Source: Actinoalloteichus fjordicus (GTDB taxonomy: Bacteria; Actinomycetota; Actinomycetes; Mycobacteriales; Pseudonocardiaceae). From it: 64,000 bases of DNA. The translations under genes were made by a program, and so were the position numbers. The stretch spans positions 3,658,001-3,722,000 of the forward strand of contig NZ_CP016076.1 in NCBI RefSeq assembly GCF_001941625.1, given 5' to 3'. A model generated the notes under the pieces. It saw nothing but the letters and a program-made list of their open reading frames with translations. It searched no databases and was not told where the DNA came from. Of this stretch, positions 55,277-64,000 are shown piece after piece. Numbering within the stretch: position 1 is the stretch's first letter; each line of letters opens with the position of its first letter.

Positions 55277-57217
55277 TCAGCGCCGCCCGGACATCGGGTT
55301 GGTGGTCGGGTACCCGATGGCGGAGGTGGTGTTGTGGTGGCTGATCCACCCGGTGGTTGCGCGGGCGATACCGGGACCGGTCAATCCCATCTCTGCAAGG
55401 AGTTCGTTGCGGGATGCGTGCTCGGGGAAGCAGCGTGGGATGGCCAGATTCAGCAGCGGCATATCCAGACCGGCCTCGCGTAGCAGCCCTGATACAGCCT
55501 GGCCCACACCGCCGGCGCGGCTGTTGTCCTCCACCGTGACCACGTGGCGGTGTCGTACGGCCAGTGCGGTGATCGACGCGGGAACCGGCAACACCCAGCG
55601 TGGGTCGATGACGGTGGTGCTGATGCCGTGACCGTGGAGCAGTTCGGCGGCGGCCAGGCAAGCAGCGGCCATCGCGCCGACGGAGATCAGGAGGACGTCG
55701 GTGGCGTGGTCTTCGCCGTCGGTGGGGGTCGGGCGGTGCAGCACGTCGAGCCCGTCGACGCGGTCGAGTGCGGGGATGTCGGCACCGACGGTGCCCTTGG
55801 GGTAGCGCAGCACCGTAGGGGCGTCGTCCACCTCGATCGCCTCGCCCAACAGCACCCGCAGTGTGGCGGCGTCGCGGGGTGCCGCCACGCGCAGGCCGGG
55901 CACGGTGCCCAGCATCGACAGGTCCCACATGCCGTTGTGGCTGGGCCCGTCGGAACCGGTGATCCCGGCCCGGTCGAGCACGATGGTCACCGGGAGTCGG
56001 TGCAGCGCGAGGTCGAGCAACACCTGGTCATAAGCGCGGTTGAGGAAGGTCGCGTACAGGGCGATCACGGGATGCAGGCCGCCCATCGCCATCCCGGCCG
56101 CCATCGTCACGGCGTGCTGCTCGGCGATGCCCACATCGAAGAATCGAGTGGGAAATGCCTCAGCGAAGCGGTCCAGCCCGACCGGCCCACGCATCGCGGC
56201 CGAGATGGTCACGAGGTCACGGCGCCGGGCGCCCAGCGCGGTGACCTCCTCGGCGAACACGCTGGTCCAGTCCAGAACGGAGGCTTTCAGGGAGCGGCCG
56301 GTGACCGGATCGATGGGGCCCACAACGTGGAACTGCTCGGCCTCGTCAGCCTCGGCGGGGCCGTAGCCGCGGCCCTTGGCGGTGATGGCGTGCACGACCA
56401 CCGGCCCACCGTAGCCGTGCGCCAACCGCAAGGTCTCCTGCAAAGCGGGCAGATCGTGCCCGTCAACGGGCCCCAGGTACTTCAATCCGAGGTCGGCGAA
56501 CAGCACCTGCGGGGCCAGCACGTCCTTGACGCCTTCCTTCGCCGCATGCAGCGCCCGGAACAGGGTTTCGCCCCCGGGGGCGCGGCGCAGTGCCCTTCTG
56601 CCCCATTCCAGTGCGGCCTCATAGCGGGGGTTGGTGCGCAGTGCCGCCAAGTGGTCGGCCAGGCCACCGATGGTGGGCGAGTAGGAGCGGCCGTTGTCGT
56701 TGACGACGATGACCAAGGGCTGTCCGGGATCAGCGGCAATGTTGTTCAGCGCCTCCCACGCCATGCCACCAGTCAGCGCGCCGTCACCGATCACCGCGAC
56801 CACACGTCTGTGCGAGCGTCCGCTCAGGGTGTTCGCGCGGGCGATCCCTGCGGCCCAGCTGGTGGCGGTAGAGGCGTGGGAATTCTCCACCACGTCGTGC
56901 TCGGACTCCGCACGCGACGGGTAGCCGGACAGCCCGCCCTTGGCCTTGAGCCGGGAGAAGTCATGACGGCCGGTGAGCAGCTTGTGAACGTAGCTCTGGT
57001 GGCCGGTGTCGAACACGATCGTGTCTCGAGGTGAGTCGAACACCCGGTGCAGGGCGATCGTCAGCTCGACCACGCCGAGGTTGGGGCCCAGGTGCCCGCC
57101 GGTCTTGGCGACCTCCGAGATGAGGAAGCGGCGGATGTCCGCCGCTAGATGCGGCAGGTCCTGTTCGGACAGTGCCCTGAGGTCGGCGGGGCCGTCGATG
57201 CCTTCCAGCAGCGTCAC
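55277..57217 (-). CDS. dxs: 1-deoxy-D-xylulose-5-phosphate synthase
   Basis: A 646-aa protein, full length for the family, from GTG 57217 ([20 protein letters not shown]). It makes DXP from pyruvate and glyceraldehyde 3-phosphate with thiamine diphosphate, the first step of the MEP isoprenoid pathway. Markers: [51 protein letters not shown], the ThDP motif [20 protein letters not shown], and later [20 protein letters not shown] and [15 protein letters not shown]. It stands alone here, with no other MEP or terpene gene visible. It may be a second dxs copy, but that needs the rest of the genome. Confidence 0.92.
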   Translation of the reverse strand: MTLLEGIDGPADLRALSEQDLPHLAADIRRFLISEVAKTGGHLGPNLGVVELTIALHRVFDSPRDTIVFDTGHQSYVHKLLTGRHDFSRLKAKGGLSGYPSRAESEHDVVENSHASTATSWAAGIARANTLSGRSHRRVVAVIGDGALTGGMAWEALNNIAADPGQPLVIVVNDNGRSYSPTIGGLADHLAALRTNPRYEAALEWGRRALRRAPGGETLFRALHAAKEGVKDVLAPQVLFADLGLKYLGPVDGHDLPALQETLRLAHGYGGPVVVHAITAKGRGYGPAEADEAEQFHVVGPIDPVTGRSLKASVLDWTSVFAEEVTALGARRRDLVTISAAMRGPVGLDRFAEAFPTRFFDVGIAEQHAVTMAAGMAMGGLHPVIALYATFLNRAYDQVLLDLALHRLPVTIVLDRAGITGSDGPSHNGMWDLSMLGTVPGLRVAAPRDAATLRVLLGEAIEVDDAPTVLRYPKGTVGADIPALDRVDGLDVLHRPTPTDGEDHATDVLLISVGAMAAACLAAAELLHGHGISTTVIDPRWVLPVPASITALAVRHRHVVTVEDNSRAGGVGQAVSGLLREAGLDMPLLNLAIPRCFPEHASRNELLAEMGLTGPGIARATTGWISHHNTTSAIGYPTTNPMSGRR

Positions 57218-57334
57218 GGGTGTGCCCTCTCACTGATCGGTGGCGTGGTGTAGCCGGCGGCGCAGGGGGCTGGCGGACGCCGCAGAGTCTAGCTGCGTCC
57301 GGCCATAAATGGTGACCGATGTGTGGGCATGCGA

Positions 57335-57735
57335 TCACGGCCCGTGGTTGGTCAGGTCAACGCGGTATGCCAGGACGGTCAGCTCGGGCTGGCGCTCGGC
57401 GGTGGACACCTCAACGTCGCGGGCATGAGGAAACCCGTCGGGGCCGATCGAGTCGGGCAATAACAGCCGAATCGCTTCGGACGACGCGGCAGGTCTGGGG
57501 TGCAGGCGGCGCAGCACGGTGAGGTGGATCGTGGCCACCATCGGGACCAGTTCGACCAGCGGGCGCTGCCAGCGCAGACGGTCGCCGAGGTCGACTTGGG
57601 CCAAGCCGTCCAGTCCAACTCGTTCCAGCGCGTCGACGACCAGTTCCAGCTCCACTCGGTAGCCGCAGGGCAGAGTCTCCAGCAGGCTGCGGCGCCTCGC
57701 GTACTCTCTGCCCGGTGGCTGCGCGAACCCGGCAA
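57335..57735 (-). pseudogene. gpgS: gpgS 3' fragment (glucosyl-3-phosphoglycerate synthase C-terminus)
   Basis: The minus-strand translation starts abruptly (FAGFAQPPGREYARRRSLLE) and continues TLPCGYRVELELVVDALERV then GLDGLAQVDLGDRLRWQRPL. The VELxLLxDxLxxVGLDxxAQVDLG pattern is the C-terminal end of GpgS, which makes the glucosylglycerate precursor of methylglucose lipopolysaccharides. The GT-A catalytic half is absent. It adjoins a truncated IS481 at about 57737, so a deletion probably removed both the rest of gpgS and the end of the IS. Confidence 0.65.
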
Positions 57736-57737
57736 AC

Positions 57738-58468
57738 GCTGGCTAGTGGGCATTGAGTAGATCAGGTAGTTCTTGGCGTTGTCGGTCAGGACGCGGTGGA
57801 CGCGTGGGATGCCGTTGGCGGCGAACCACGAGGCCGCGCGGAGCAGGAAACCCGCGCAGGTGACGCCGCGTTCGTCGTTGAGGATTTCGGCGTAGGCGAG
57901 GCGGGAGTGGTCATCGACGGCGGCGTGGACGTAGTCATAGCCCAGGCCTCTGACCATGCGGGGCCGTATGCCGCGGCCGTGGGCGCGCCAGCCGCCTCCG
58001 GACGGGATCTTGCCGATCTTCTTGACGTCCAGGTGCAGCAGATCGCCCGTGTGAGGGTGTTCGTATCGACGGGTGGTGTGCCGGGTGGCGCGGATGCGTT
58101 GCCCGGTCAGCGGATCGCACTCGCCCAGCCGCGGGACGCCGCGGCGGGCCACGACCCGCGAGACCGTGCGGACGGCGACGCCGATGGCGGCGCTGATCCG
58201 AACCGGGCCGCACCGCAGCCGCTCCCGCGTGGCGACGACCCGGTCCTCGGCTTCGGCGGGGGTGCGGGAGGGCATGTGGTGCGGCCGGCTCGACCGATCG
58301 GTCAGACCCGCCAGGCCCTCATCGTGGAAACGGCGGACCCAGCAATGTGCGCACTGCCGCGACACACCGAGCTCCTTGGCCACGTGAGCGACCGGTCGGC
58401 CGTCGGCGACCCGTGAAACCAGGACCAGGCCGTCCGTGCACGGTCAAGCGGGCGTTAGCGTGTCCCAT
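57738..58468 (-). pseudogene. IS481-family transposase, frameshifted and truncated
   Basis: Start ATG 58468 (MGHANARLTVHGR). A 1-nt insertion near 58430 shifts the frame; the continuation LVLVSRVADGRPVAHVAKEL GVSRQCAHCWVRRFHDEGLA is open. The catalytic domain shows GDLLHLDVKKIGKIP (first Asp), YDYVHAAVDDHSRLAYAEIL and VLTDNAKNYL (second Asp); the sequence then breaks off into the gpgS fragment before the catalytic Glu. It is a different IS481 member from the one at 34938. Confidence 0.85.
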
Positions 58469-58879
58469 CGAGGCTCCGGTCGTGGTGACTGACTTCGCAA
58501 TCACCACCGCACCCGGAGGCCTCACCCATGATCAAGCCGACACACCGTCACCAACGTGTCGGGCAGGTACAGCTAGCCGAAAGACCAGGTCAGCGGTGCT
58601 TCTTGCATTCTGATGTCAATCTTCTTGTTCCGTCCATTGTGGTCTGATCGGCGGCTTGCGACCGGTTTGGGGAGGATTTCGGGGTCCGGAACCTTCGGCG
58701 TGATGGTCTCGCTCAACCGCAGGCCTCTTCTCAGCACCGCCTCGAGGATCCGCTCATTCGGACCGCCTCGACCCGTGCACGCGAACGTCAACATCATTCG
58801 CGCTAAGGAGGATGTCGACGTCGCCTCGCGTTCTGCCCAGCGTGTTGCCGTGTCCTCGTCTCGACGAACGACCAGAGGA
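58469..58879. other. Non-coding stretch beyond the IS481 element
   Basis: About 400 bases between the IS481 start and the helicase remnant. No gene is recognised; open minus frames continue into the helicase remnant but carry no family signal. One IS end should lie near 58470-58600. Confidence 0.3.
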
Positions 58880-59140
58880 AAGATCAGGCGGAGGGGCGGT
58901 GGATGCGGGCTGAGTTGGCGATCGGGGTTGCCGTCGGGATGGCGGTGGACCCAGAACAGGCCGCCGAGGTCCAGGCGGTGTCGCGCGCGGGTGACCGCAA
59001 CGTAGGCCAGCCGGGCGGCGCTGGGATCGATCGGATCTCTCCACGCCGTCAGGTCGTCCACGGGTGGGAGACACGGCCCGGATCGGGTTCGGAGTGACTC
59101 GGTGTGGTGCCCGACGCCTGCCTTTTCGAAGCGCCCCTCG
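58880..59140 (-). pseudogene. UvrD/PcrA-like helicase C-terminal scrap
   Basis: The minus-strand translation DPSAARLAYVAVTRARHRLD followed by LGGLFWVHRHPDG contains the SF1 motif VI (YVAVTRARHRLDLGGL) of UvrD-type helicases. Sequence before and after does not extend the similarity in frame, and no Walker A is present. It is a decayed remnant, probably cut by the same events that left the IS481 and gpgS pieces. Confidence 0.6.
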
Positions 59141-59321
59141 ATGTCCAGTAGGCGAGCGTGGGACCGACATCCGATCCGCAGCAGGCCCGCCGACACGGTC
59201 AGGATCGGGCGCCAACGACGTTCCCGATCCAGTCGACATGTCGGAAAGCCGACGCGCCTCGCCTCGGTCACCGACGAACGCGCTCATCGGGGACCGAGGC
59301 GAGGAAGGCACCGACACTGTG

Positions 59322-60623
59322 TCAGTTCGTGGCGACTGGCAACGTCTCGCCCAGCATCGTGCAGACCGCGCCGTCGATCACCGCCTGGTCAGCGGCGCCG
59401 AGCTCCGCTTCGAGCAGCCCGAACTGCGTCGTGGTGACCACGGTGACCGATCGCGTGCCCGCCTCGTCGACGTAGTTCGCGCTGGAGTAGCCGGGGATTC
59501 CGCCGGTGTGGCCCCAGACCGGCCCGCACGGGCTCTGGTACTGCTCGAGGCCGAGCCCGTACCGCGCGCTCGCCGGGTCGTCGGGGATCTCCACGACGGT
59601 GTCCTTCATCTCGGCCAGCTGCGCGGGCGGCAGCACCTCGCCGGACAACAGCGCACGCAGGAATCGTTGCCAGTCCTGCGGAGTGGATACCACCGCACCC
59701 GCGGCCCAGGCCCAGGACGGGTCGATCGATGTCACCGTGACGTGGCCGTTCCGAGACTCACCCGCGAAGGCGACACCTTCGGGCGTGCCCGGCGGCAGTA
59801 GCGGCGCGAGGTGTTCGGCGTCGGGTTCGTACCCATCGGCCAGCAGGTCACCGTCACGGGACTCGCCGTCGGTCGCCAGGTAGGTGTCGGACAACTCCAG
59901 GGGGTCGAGGATTCGCTGCTGGAACAACGATTCCATCGTCTCGCCGCTGACGTCCTCCAACACCATACCGAGGGCGACGTAGTTGGTGTTGCTGTAGGCG
60001 TGGCGGGTGCCGGGCGGCGATAGTGCGGGCAGGCTCACCCCCATCTCGAGCAGCCGAGCGGGCGGCAGCGGCGTGGTGCTCTGGCCGGTGATCAGAGCCA
60101 GAACCTCGGGGGCGTAGATGTAGTCGGCGAGGCCGCTCGTGTGATTCAGCAGCATTCTGAGCGTGATCTCATTCCCGTTCGGCACCGCGCCGGGCAGCCA
60201 TTTCTCGATTGAATCCTCCAGGGAGAGCCGTTGCTCGGCGACCAGCTGCAGGACTAAGACGCCGATCATGGTCTTGGTGTTCGATCCCATCCGAAACTGG
60301 TCGTGGACCGTCAGACGGTGATCGGCGATGGTCCAGTCGGCTTGCCGCGCGAGTTCGATCGGTTCCCTGACGCCGTCGTCGACCCGGACCACGACACCTG
60401 GCACGCCTGCGGCGACGGCATCGTCCAGCAGGGTGGTCAGCGCGGTGCCCGGAGTCGGGGAGGCCGGCGGGGCGGTCGCGCTGACGTCGTGGGCTGCGAG
60501 TGGAACGGCGGAGTCAGCGGGTCCGGCGCAGGCGGCGATCGTGGCCAGCACGGCCAGGCCGGCGGCGACGGTCAGCGTCACCCGTCGAGTGGAATCCGGT
60601 GATCCGGCAGGCCGAATACTCAT
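59322..60623 (-). CDS. Beta-lactamase/DD-peptidase-fold serine hydrolase, lipoprotein
   Basis: A 433-aa protein from ATG 60623 (MSIRPAGSPDSTRRVTLTVA). A signal peptide with lipobox ending AVLATIAAC (Cys 32) predicts an exported lipoprotein. Class C/DD-peptidase motifs are present: SxxK as GSNTK (Ser 114, Lys 117), the YxN motif in RHAYSNTNY near 215, and HTG in WGHTGGIPGYSS near 379. It would act in the cell wall as a D-alanyl-D-alanine carboxypeptidase or related esterase/beta-lactamase. It lies downstream of the two-component genes on the same strand with a gap of about 170 nt; joint regulation is possible. Confidence 0.85.
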   Translation of the reverse strand: MSIRPAGSPDSTRRVTLTVAAGLAVLATIAACAGPADSAVPLAAHDVSATAPPASPTPGTALTTLLDDAVAAGVPGVVVRVDDGVREPIELARQADWTIADHRLTVHDQFRMGSNTKTMIGVLVLQLVAEQRLSLEDSIEKWLPGAVPNGNEITLRMLLNHTSGLADYIYAPEVLALITGQSTTPLPPARLLEMGVSLPALSPPGTRHAYSNTNYVALGMVLEDVSGETMESLFQQRILDPLELSDTYLATDGESRDGDLLADGYEPDAEHLAPLLPPGTPEGVAFAGESRNGHVTVTSIDPSWAWAAGAVVSTPQDWQRFLRALLSGEVLPPAQLAEMKDTVVEIPDDPASARYGLGLEQYQSPCGPVWGHTGGIPGYSSANYVDEAGTRSVTVVTTTQFGLLEAELGAADQAVIDGAVCTMLGETLPVATN

Positions 60624-60792
60624 GGTCTTCTCCTGTGGCGGGACGGTGTGCGGCGGGCTCGCCGCGCTAGAACCATTCAGCCAGGATCACCTCGTCGAGA
60701 CGTCGCACGATGTAGTGCCTTTCCCGACCCTCGGCTCACTCGAAGGAATGACCGGAAACGACCGGGGGACTTAGGCCGCCGCACGTGAACGA

Positions 60793-61458
60793 TCAGGATC
60801 GAGTATTTCTCGCCAGCACCGCTGCCTGGGCCCGGCTCTGGCAGCCGGTTTTCGTGAGCACGCGGCTGACGTGGGTTTTCACCGTGTGGAGGCTGACCAC
60901 GAGTCGCTCGGCGATCTCGGCATTGCTCAGTCCGTCCCCGATCAGGTTCAACACGAGGCGTTCTCGCGCGGTGAGGTTCGTCAGCCTGGCGAGGTCACGG
61001 GTATCCGGCCGGTGCCGGGCAGTCAGGTGTCCGTCGATGATCCGCCGGGTCACCGCCGGGCTCAGCGCGCTGTGTCCAGCCGCCGAGGCCCGAACTGCGG
61101 CGGTCAGCTCCTCGTAGGAACTGTTCTTGAGCAGGAATCCCGCCGCGCCTGCGGCGAGTGCATCGTCCACGTACTCGTCGAGATCGAAGGTGGTGAGCAT
61201 GAGCACCTGGGTACGGCCGGGGCCGAGTAGCCCGCGTCTACCCAGTTCGGCCAGCGCCCACAACCCGTCTCGGCGTGGCATTCGGATGTCCAGCAGCAGT
61301 ACGTCGGGCCGGAGCTGGACGCAGACGTCGACGGCTTCCTCACCGTGGGTGGCGGTGCCCACGACGGTGAGGTCGGGCCGGCCCTCCAGGATCGTGGTCA
61401 GGCCGACACGGATGATCTCTTCGTCGTCTACCACCACCACGGTGATCTGCTCAGACAT
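60793..61458 (-). CDS. NarL/LuxR-family response regulator
   Basis: A 221-aa protein from ATG 61458 (MSEQITVVVVDDEEIIRVGL). The receiver domain has acidic pocket DDE at 11-13, phospho-acceptor Asp 57 in VLLLDIRMP, Thr in MLTTFDLDEYV and Lys in GFLLKNSS. The C-terminal LuxR HTH is LTARERLVLNLIGDGLSNAE followed by IAERLVVSLHTVKTHVSRVL. It overlaps the sensor kinase 3' end by 8 nt, so it pairs with it. Target promoters are not known; the serine hydrolase downstream is a candidate. Confidence 0.9.
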   Translation of the reverse strand: MSEQITVVVVDDEEIIRVGLTTILEGRPDLTVVGTATHGEEAVDVCVQLRPDVLLLDIRMPRRDGLWALAELGRRGLLGPGRTQVLMLTTFDLDEYVDDALAAGAAGFLLKNSSYEELTAAVRASAAGHSALSPAVTRRIIDGHLTARHRPDTRDLARLTNLTARERLVLNLIGDGLSNAEIAERLVVSLHTVKTHVSRVLTKTGCQSRAQAAVLARNTRS

Positions 61459-62641
61459 CAGCGAACTCCAGCGGCATCGTGGCCATGATGCGGAACCCGC
61501 CGTCACAGGTCGGGCCTGCGGTCAGTTCGCCACCCGACGCCTCAACCCGTTCGCGCATGCTGATCAACCCGAGGCCCGCTCCCACATCCTGCGCACCAGG
61601 CCGAACAGCAGGACTGTTCACCACCTCGACCCGCAGTTGCCCGTCGTCGATATCGAGAGTGAGGACGACCGCCGCGCCGGGGGCATGACGGCGGGCGTTG
61701 GTCAGCGACTCCTGCACGATGCGATATCCAGCCAGTTGCACTGGGCGCGACGACGCCGCCAGCTCGTGGCCGAGTCGCGCGTCGACGGTTCCGCCGTCGG
61801 CCCGGTGGGCCGCCAGCAGCGCAGGCAGCTCACCGAGCCCCGGAGTCGGACGCAGTGGGGCTGCCTCTGCCGGATCATGCAGCACCCGCAGCAGGTCCCG
61901 CAGTTCGCCGCCGAGCTGCCTGCCCGCCAAGGCAAGCCCGTCGGCCTGGGTACGGGCCCAGTCGGGCAGGTCGCTACCTCGGGCACGAAGGGTTTCCGCA
62001 TGCACGACGAGCAGGGTCAGTGAATGCGCGACCAGGTCGTGCATCTCACTGGCGATGCGCACCCGTTCCCGTTGGGCGGCCTGCTCGGCGCGCAGCTGTT
62101 GCTCGCGGGACGCGTCCGCCGCCCGCTCTTCGGCAGCGGCGAGCAACGCGCGGCGGGTGCGGGCGGCGAAGCCCATCGCCCAGGCCAACGGCATCGGAGC
62201 CAGCATGGCGAACACGTCGATGCCACCTCGGAAGTCTGCCGCGCTGGCCGTCTCCCAGTTGATCCAGAGGCCTGCTGCGAGCATCCCGCCGCCCGTCAGT
62301 GCGGCCAGTCCGGTGCGAGCCAGGTGGACACCGTGGTTTCCCAGGTTGTAGAGGACCACCGCGAGTGGCAGGAAGACCAACGGAGACAACCTGACTCCCC
62401 CGGCCGCACCGCCCACGACTGCCGCCACCAACGTGCCGAAGATCAGCAGGAAGGCGGTGACCGGCACTCGACGCCGAGCCGACAAGGCAACCAGGGCCAC
62501 CAGCTCGAAGCCGATCAGCAGCAACCACGCGGTTGAAGACTCGTCCGTGCTCGGCTGTAACAGCGGCGGCGCCACCAGGGTCAACGCGATGACCACGGCA
62601 TCCGCTTCCCACCAACGCCACCGGCCAGAATCTCCCGTCAC
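61451..62641 (-). CDS. Sensor histidine kinase (HisKA_3, NarL-type partner)
   Basis: A 396-aa membrane kinase from ATG or GTG at 62641 (MTGDSGRWRWWEADAVVIAL). There are about five membrane helices in the first 160 residues with short loops, so it probably senses membrane or wall cues. The dimerisation/phospho-acceptor box is RIASEMHDLVAHSLTLLVVH with His near 200. The ATPase domain has the N box QESLTNARRHAPG and the G box GAGLGLISMRERVEA. It phosphorylates the overlapping NarL-type regulator. Confidence 0.9.
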   Translation of the reverse strand: MTGDSGRWRWWEADAVVIALTLVAPPLLQPSTDESSTAWLLLIGFELVALVALSARRRVPVTAFLLIFGTLVAAVVGGAAGGVRLSPLVFLPLAVVLYNLGNHGVHLARTGLAALTGGGMLAAGLWINWETASAADFRGGIDVFAMLAPMPLAWAMGFAARTRRALLAAAEERAADASREQQLRAEQAAQRERVRIASEMHDLVAHSLTLLVVHAETLRARGSDLPDWARTQADGLALAGRQLGGELRDLLRVLHDPAEAAPLRPTPGLGELPALLAAHRADGGTVDARLGHELAASSRPVQLAGYRIVQESLTNARRHAPGAAVVLTLDIDDGQLRVEVVNSPAVRPGAQDVGAGLGLISMRERVEASGGELTAGPTCDGGFRIMATMPLEFADV

Positions 62642-63197
62642 AGCCCAACCCTATGGCCGAGTCTGCCGCCGATCGTCACTCTTAGGGACTACCGGGCTGA
62701 TCCCTCACCCGTCCAGACAATGCAGCGAAGCCGCAGCTGTCGCCCCGCTCGGCAGGATTCCGGGTCTCGCACCCTGCGCTCGTAGCTCGTTCAGCTGGCT
62801 CCTGGCGCGGTGGTCATCGCGGTCCACGAGTCGCTGCCGGAAAGCAGGCGCGGGGCTCCTGATCGGCCGTCACCCCGGGCGCCGGGTCGCGGCACCACAG
62901 TCAGGGGGTGCCGCGTCGACACCTCGCAGGCCACCCGTCTCGTCCACCGGTGCTCGGACGCCCGGCGTGGGCAGGCCAGTGCCGCACCGCTCGCTGCGCC
63001 GCAGCCCTCACCTGCTCGTCGTCCGTCTCCGGGTCCAGACCGAGCCGGGTTGCGCGGATCGATCCCGTGGACGAAGTGTCCCCGACCGCTCGTCCGAGGG
63101 AACGACGGAGAACGGTTTCCGGTCACGATCAGATGCACCGCGCCCCGGCAACCCCCCGGGCACCCCGGACACCCCCTGCCGAAAGCAGACCGGCCCC
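62642..63197. other. Gene-poor stretch upstream of the two-component operon
   Basis: About 550 bases where frames are open on both strands but none resembles a protein family. The promoter of the kinase operon must lie in its left part. I see no repeats or RNA genes. Confidence 0.35.
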
Positions 63198-63560
63198 ATG
63201 CCGCAGCGCGGGGTGCCCCGTAAACGGCGTTCGGGCACGCACGAGTTGGCCGACGTACTGGGCGAGTGCGTGCGAAACGGACAGGATGGCCAGGTATGGG
63301 ATCCTGCGGATTCCGTGGTGCAGGAAGAACCATCTGAGCGTGCAACCTGTGAATGGAGCAACGAATTAGCCCATCTGCTGGAACATTACCACGCACAACC
63401 AGCGGGCCAGCGTCGTCTGTCGACCTTCGATTCATCGAACACCACGGTGATGAGCCCCAGCGATCCCCGTGGTCCAACCATGACCGGGCCAGGCAGGACG
63501 CTGGTCCACCTCACCGGAAACTGCGCAGCGGGTCGGTTCGCACCGACCGAACCGATGTGA
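63198..63560 (+). CDS. Possible small hypothetical protein
   Basis: A 120-aa frame from ATG 63198 (MPQRGVPRKRRSGTHELADV). The middle portion has natural-looking composition (CEWSNELAHLLEHYHAQPAG then QRRLSTFDSSNTTVMSP) with a basic start, and GC content falls across it. No family is recognised and no good ribosome-binding site is seen, so it may be spurious. Confidence 0.3.
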   Translation: MPQRGVPRKRRSGTHELADVLGECVRNGQDGQVWDPADSVVQEEPSERATCEWSNELAHLLEHYHAQPAGQRRLSTFDSSNTTVMSPSDPRGPTMTGPGRTLVHLTGNCAAGRFAPTEPM

Positions 63561-63791
63561 CGCAGGAACGAACCCACCGTTCACCGTCGAACGGCGTCAG
63601 GCGCTCCTGTAGCGGAGGGGGGTGACCGTGAGCACAGCACGGGCACTGTCAGCCGGTGGCTGCTCACGAGTCGCCGAGAGACGTCACGACGCACCAATCA
63701 CAATAATCACGGGGCAGGCTCCCGCGAACTTTGGATATCAAGTATTGGCCAACGTCAGAGAACTCCCCATTCTGAAAAAGCGGAGACCAAT

Positions 63792-64000
63792 ATGAAAAAC
63801 TCGACCAGCATGATGACCTCGTGCAGAACAGTCATCACCACCAAGAACGGAGATGCCTCCGACGATGACTGCGATATCTACACCTCGTTGTCCGAGCAGT
63901 CCGGTCTCTGCACGGCCCACCTGGACACGCACCTGCGGGTTCGCGATGCCAGTGAGGATTTCTGCGATCAGTTCGACCGGACCGCCGCACAGGTCTGCGG
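63792..64000 (+). CDS. PAS-domain protein, N-terminal part (3' partial)
   Basis: From ATG 63792 (GGAG at 63782-63785 at good spacing) 69 codons are visible: MKNSTSMMTSCRTVITTKNG and later LCTAHLDTHLRVRDASEDFC DQFDRTAAQVCG. The last part looks like the start of a PAS sensory domain, as in actinomycete PAS-LuxR type regulators. The rest lies beyond the window, so the output domain is unknown. About 230 non-coding bases with lower GC precede it. Confidence 0.55.
   Translation, partial: MKNSTSMMTSCRTVITTKNGDASDDDCDIYTSLSEQSGLCTAHLDTHLRVRDASEDFCDQFDRTAAQVC

Noticed and set aside
55544-57034. Long plus-strand open frame of about 500 codons
   Set aside because: It lies entirely antisense to dxs, and its Gly/Gln/Val-rich translation is the mirror of the dxs codons.

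Overview
The window is high-GC DNA from an actinomycete. Leaderless GTG/ATG operons with 1-8 nt overlaps, a LysM/BTAD gene beside Tad-like genes, an actinobacterial T4SS cluster and a gpgS fragment all fit. A member of Pseudonocardiales is my best guess (inference only). Most of the window is accessory: an ICE-like block, a decaying defence island full of IS, recombinase and intron debris, and short stretches of ordinary chromosome at both ends.

Layout. 0-4.2 kb: end of a Tad/TadE-TadG-like operon and a large LysM + SARP/BTAD protein, closed by a convergent HxlR regulator. 5.3-15.1 kb: an accessory module built around an AAA+ MoxR/CobS-like ATPase with its own N-terminal winged helix and a partner carrying an HExxH metallopeptidase-like domain, an acidic linker and a VWA domain. 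Around them lie small zinc-ribbon-like and acidic proteins, two winged-helix regulators and two separate segmental duplications. 15.2-17.3 kb: low-GC cargo, an IS30 remnant and two unknown genes.

17.6-34.7 kb: an ICE-like core. Leftward: sigma-like protein, VirB2-like pilin, VirB6-like protein, PrgI-family protein, VirB4 ATPase, VirD4-like coupling ATPase, replication-relaxation protein, and a transglycosylase/NlpC-P60 gene broken by a 1-nt frameshift. Rightward: methyltransferase-like protein, amino-methyltransferase, zinc-finger peptide, C5-cytosine methyltransferase, AbrB-like protein and tyrosine integrase, almost all start/stop overlapping. The two operons diverge from a 590-bp region with four TACTAC repeats at exactly 11-bp phasing and an opposite-facing GTAGTA set.

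34.7-54 kb: a defence and debris island. It holds IS481 fragments in inverted orientation, an SMC-like ATPase remnant, an AbiJ-like nuclease gene with a 1-nt frameshift, a divergent PLD-type nuclease gene, a serine recombinase remnant, a complete type II Wadjet operon (jetABCD), a 5'-truncated RHS-HINT protein with a ParB-like toxin tip and adjacent putative immunity gene, the 3' end of a group II intron with an intact domain V, an IS3 fragment and a truncated mobC.

54-64 kb: small chromosomal-looking genes, dxs (MEP-pathway entry enzyme), a gpgS 3' fragment joined to a broken IS481 element, a UvrD-helicase remnant, a beta-lactamase-fold lipoprotein, a NarL/LuxR two-component system, and the start of a PAS-domain protein that runs off the window.

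Products were recognised by reading translations, motifs and gene order; no database search was run. Frameshifts are read from this sequence and could in part be assembly errors.
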